A program made the position numbers and the translations under genes. Under the pieces are notes generated by a model. That model saw only the letters and a program-made list of their open reading frames with translations. It had not been told where the DNA came from and ran no database searches. From the NCBI GenBank assembly GCA_023416315.1, contig JAEZIA010000422.1:1-7977 (forward strand): 7,977 bases of DNA. The letters run 5' to 3'. Position 1 is the stretch's first letter, and each line of letters opens with the position of its first letter. Positions 5,869 to 7,977 of the stretch are shown here, in pieces. This stretch comes from Actinomycetes bacterium. Its GTDB lineage: Bacteria > Actinomycetota > Actinomycetes > Mycobacteriales > Mycobacteriaceae.

Positions 5869-6187
5869 GATTCCCCCCAGCGGCCACGGAAATTAACTCT
5901 GACGTGAAAATAGAGCGGTTCCGGACCGCGCGGCGACCCTTATGGAAAGTTAACAGTAAATTCTCAGGTGGTCTTTAACTACTGGATAAATACATTTTCC
6001 TAGCTGAGGAATAGTTGCTGCTTTAACAGCGCTGCGTGCGCGCACCGCCGCGTGCCTTTCGCAACGTTGGCCGTATCAAACGGGCCGAACCGCATGCTCG
6101 TCGCCGAAACGGCCCATCGCGGCGGGCTGTGAGCGCGCGGTACACCGGCCGGCGTGCTCAAGTCGCGCCGCGCTCTAGATTCGTAGC
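5869..6187. other. AT-rich divergent intergenic region
   Basis: This 319-nt stretch separates the secreted-protein gene (minus) from the FAD oxidase gene (plus). The part from about 5888 to 6028 is strikingly AT-rich for this genome, with runs such as TTTAACTACTGGATAAATA, while 6030-6175 is GC-rich again. The AT-rich part probably holds the promoter of the secreted-protein gene: TATTTT on the minus strand (5912-5907) fits a -10 box with a leader of about 32 nt, but I find no matching -35. Such DNA is typical of sites silenced by the nucleoid protein Lsr2. A small palindrome, GCGGT-TCCGG-ACCGC, lies near 5915-5929. I see no gene or RNA here. Confidence 0.5.
6176..6181 (+). promoter_or_regulatory. 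-10 box placing the transcript start at the ATG of the FAD oxidase
   Basis: TAGATT fits the mycobacterial -10 consensus TANNNT. With the usual 6-nt gap the start point falls on base 6188, the A of the ATG. There is no Shine-Dalgarno sequence before this ATG, so a leaderless mRNA, common in mycobacteria, is the natural reading. The -35 region is weak. Confidence 0.5.
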
Positions 6188-7558
6188 ATGGCCCCTCTCA
6201 ACGGCGCAGTGTCGCATTGGTTCACCGAACTTCCCCAGCCGCGCCCGGCCCTGCCCGGTGATCGTGATGCCGACGTCTGCATCGTCGGCGCCGGCTACAC
6301 CGGCCTGTGGACCGCCTACTACCTGAAGAAGGCCGACCCGTCGCTGCGGATCGCGATCCTGGAGGCGCGATTCGCCGGGTTCGGCGCGTCGGGGCGCAAT
6401 GGCGGCTGGCTGTCCGGGCTGGCGCCGGGGCACCGTGGGCTGCTGGCCCGCAAGTACGGCCGCGACAGCGTGGTGGCCTGGCAGCAGACCCTCAACGCCG
6501 CCGTCGACGAGGTCATTGAGGTGGCCGCCCGGGAAGGTATCGACGCCGACATCGTCAAGGGCGGCAACCTCGAGGTGGCCCGCAACGCGGCGCAGGCCCG
6601 CAGGCTGCGCGCCGAAGCCGATGAAGACCGCGAGTGGGGCAGCGACGGCATCGAATTGTTGACCGCCGCCGAGGCCGCCGACCGGGTCCGGGTGGACGGG
6701 CTGGTCCTCGGCTCGTTCAGCCCGCACTGCGCGCGCATTCAGCCGGCCAAGCTGGCCCGCGGTCTGGCCGACGTCGTCGAACGCCTCGGCGTCACCATTT
6801 ACGAACAAACCCCGGTGACGGCGATCAGCGCGGGACGGGCGCAGACCCCGTTCGGGGTGGTGCGCGCACCGATCGTGTTGCGCGCGACCGAAGGCTTCAC
6901 CGCACGGATGCGCGGGCTGCGGCGGCGCTGGCTGCCGATGAACAGCGCGATGATCGCCACCGAGCCGATGGGCGAGGACATCTGGGCGCGCATCGGCTGG
7001 GCGGGCCGGGAGACGCTCGGCGACCTGGCGCACGGATTCTTCTACGCGCAGCGGACCGCCGACGACCGCATCGCGATCGGCGGCCGCGCGGTGCCGTATC
7101 GCTACGCCTCCCGCATCGACCGCGACGGCGCCGTCGGCCCGGACACCATCGCCTACCTGACCGGGGTGCTGAACGCGGTGTTGCCGCAGACCCGCGGCGT
7201 GCCGATCGCGCACGGCTGGTGCGGGGTGCTGGCAGTGCCGAGAGACTGGTCCGCGGGCGTCAGCCTGGATCCGGTCACCGGGCTCGGCGAGGCAGGCGGG
7301 TACGTCGGGCACGGGGTGACAGCCACCAACCTGGCCGGTCGGACGCTGGCCGACCTGGTCCTCAAGCGGTCCACGCCGCTGACGGCACTGCCGTGGGTCG
7401 GGCACCGCTCGGCCACCTGGGAACCCGAGCCGCTGCGCTGGCTCGGGGTGCGCGGGATGTACACCGCCTACAAGGTGGCCGACCGGCATGAGGCCGGGGG
7501 GCGCTCGTCGACGTCGCCGATCGCCGTGGTCGCGGATGCGATCGCGCGTCGGCCCTGA
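6188..7558 (+). CDS. FAD-dependent oxidoreductase, DAO family (PuuB/glycine-oxidase-like)
   Basis: This 456-residue flavoprotein belongs to the D-amino-acid-oxidase superfamily, whose members oxidise amines or amino acids and pass electrons to oxygen or another acceptor. The FAD-binding VCIVGAGYTGLWTAYYL (30-46) has the GxGxxG pattern at 34-39, with Glu59 at the end of the second strand to hold the ribose. GASGRNGGWLSG (66-77) is the hallmark of the gamma-glutamylputrescine-oxidase-like subgroup, and GGYVGHGVTATNLAGR (370-385) is the C-terminal FAD contact. There is no signal peptide or membrane segment, so it is likely cytosolic. The natural substrate cannot be read from the sequence. The ATG at 6188 fits the length and a -10 box seven bases upstream. 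It stands with the secreted-protein gene as an addition between the Rv0139-like and Rv0140-like genes. Confidence 0.87.
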   Translation: MAPLNGAVSHWFTELPQPRPALPGDRDADVCIVGAGYTGLWTAYYLKKADPSLRIAILEARFAGFGASGRNGGWLSGLAPGHRGLLARKYGRDSVVAWQQTLNAAVDEVIEVAAREGIDADIVKGGNLEVARNAAQARRLRAEADEDREWGSDGIELLTAAEAADRVRVDGLVLGSFSPHCARIQPAKLARGLADVVERLGVTIYEQTPVTAISAGRAQTPFGVVRAPIVLRATEGFTARMRGLRRRWLPMNSAMIATEPMGEDIWARIGWAGRETLGDLAHGFFYAQRTADDRIAIGGRAVPYRYASRIDRDGAVGPDTIAYLTGVLNAVLPQTRGVPIAHGWCGVLAVPRDWSAGVSLDPVTGLGEAGGYVGHGVTATNLAGRTLADLVLKRSTPLTALPWVGHRSATWEPEPLRWLGVRGMYTAYKVADRHEAGGRSSTSPIAVVADAIARRP

Positions 7559-7567
7559 ACGGGAATC

Positions 7568-7630
7568 ATGGGTGTCAGGCGGTGTTGCACCGACTACGCC
7601 TCGAGGAGGGACACCGATGAGCACACGTGA
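7568..7630 (+). CDS. Possible 20-residue upstream ORF with adjacent Cys codons
   Basis: ATG at 7568 opens a small frame, MGVRRCCTDYASRRDTDEHT, that stops at 7628-7630, 14 bases inside the DUF427 gene in another frame. GGGA at 7561-7564 could serve as a weak ribosome binding site. Short upstream frames with consecutive cysteine codons act as cysteine-sensing attenuators in mycobacteria, but those usually end with the cysteines, whereas here they sit at residues 6-7. This may be chance. Confidence 0.25.
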   Translation: MGVRRCCTDYASRRDTDEHT

Positions 7631-7977
7631 GATCAAAGAGCCCGGCGTCGATCACCCGATCACGATCGCCCCGACCGAAGGGCGGGTGCAGGTCCGGGTC
7701 AACGGCGAACTCGTCGCCGACACCCGGGCCGCGCTCGGCCTGGCCGAATCGACCTACCCCGTCGTCCAGTACATCCCGCTCGGCGACGTCGAGCCCGCCG
7801 TATTGAGCTGCACCGACACCCGCACGTACTGCCCGTACAAGGGGGACGCGAGCTACTACAGCGTCACCGCCGGGGGCACCACGGTCGAGGACGCGATCTG
7901 GACCTACGAGGCGCCCTACCCGGCGGTCGCCGCGATCGCCGGGCACGTGGCGTTTTACCCGAATAAGGCCGACATCA
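7617..7977 (+). CDS. DUF427 (NTP_transf_9) protein, Rv0140-like, 3'-truncated by the window
   Basis: The gene starts at ATG 7617 with GAGGAGGG at 7603-7610, 6-nt spacing, and stays open for 120 codons to the window end. The family marks are RVNGELVADT (27-36), TYPVVQYIPLGDV (46-58), CTDTRTYCPYKGDASYYSV (65-83) and AGHVAFYP (108-115). These small cytosolic proteins form a barrel-like fold, and their function is not established. M. tuberculosis Rv0140 is about 126 residues as I recall it, so only a few codons are probably missing. It lies 58 bp after the FAD oxidase gene and may share its transcript. In M. tuberculosis it follows the Rv0139 gene directly, so this marks the right edge of the inserted segment. 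Confidence 0.88.
   Translation, partial: MSTREIKEPGVDHPITIAPTEGRVQVRVNGELVADTRAALGLAESTYPVVQYIPLGDVEPAVLSCTDTRTYCPYKGDASYYSVTAGGTTVEDAIWTYEAPYPAVAAIAGHVAFYPNKADI

Noticed and set aside
4176..6187. Insertion sequence or prophage attachment at the edges of the non-syntenic segment
   Set aside because: I found no transposase, integrase, tRNA or matching terminal repeats at either edge.
6158..7636. A 492-codon open frame on the minus strand covering the FAD oxidase
   Set aside because: It is an antisense shadow typical of GC-rich codon bias: the product is rich in Arg, Ala, Gly and Pro with no domain, while the plus strand carries clear FAD motifs.

Overview
The window looks like chromosomal DNA from a Mycobacterium/Mycolicibacterium-type actinobacterium. 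GC is high in most genes, GTG starts and GTGA stop/start overlaps recur, and gene order follows the M. tuberculosis Rv0135c to Rv0140 block as I remember it: TetR regulator, CYP138-type P450, msrA, Rv0138-like SnoaL/NTF2 protein, Rv0139-like NAD(P)-dependent epimerase and Rv0140-like DUF427 protein. No database was searched, so family names rest on motifs and remembered synteny.

Layout. At 1-51 (minus) is the first 17 codons of a divergently transcribed gene, by position a TetR-family regulator. The spacer 52-158 carries two copies of GGTAC-N6-GTACC, 33 bp apart, around a good promoter for the P450 gene (159-1487, plus). P450 and the methionine sulfoxide reductase pair converge on a long nested palindrome (1492-1557). 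The pair is msrB then msrA on the minus strand (1573-2540) with a 4-nt GTGA overlap; msrB is an addition relative to the M. tuberculosis order. The msrB gene is divergent from a two-gene plus-strand operon, a SnoaL-like protein (2659-3159) and an SDR/epimerase (3156-4175), again joined by a GTGA overlap. In front of that operon lies a near-perfect KstR-type operator (2637-2650), hinting at control by the sterol-catabolism repressor.

From about 4176 to 7616 the block departs from the M. tuberculosis order. A visibly lower-GC minus-strand gene (4399-5868) encodes a secreted 489-residue protein with Ig-like/tandem-95-type C-terminal repeats. Upstream of it is an AT-rich, gene-free stretch (5869-6187). 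A plus-strand FAD-dependent amine/amino-acid oxidase-like gene (6188-7558) follows and is probably leaderless. The conserved order resumes with a DUF427 protein (7617 on), cut by the window end a few codons before its expected stop.

The genes read as small independent units: repressor-controlled P450, methionine sulfoxide repair, a possible sterol-responsive reductase operon, and an inserted cell-surface/oxidase module. I see no RNA gene, CRISPR array, transposase or phage gene. No clearly new biological system is evident; the strongest leads are the two operator arrays, the single-cysteine MsrB, the YxxxR epimerase and the insertion.
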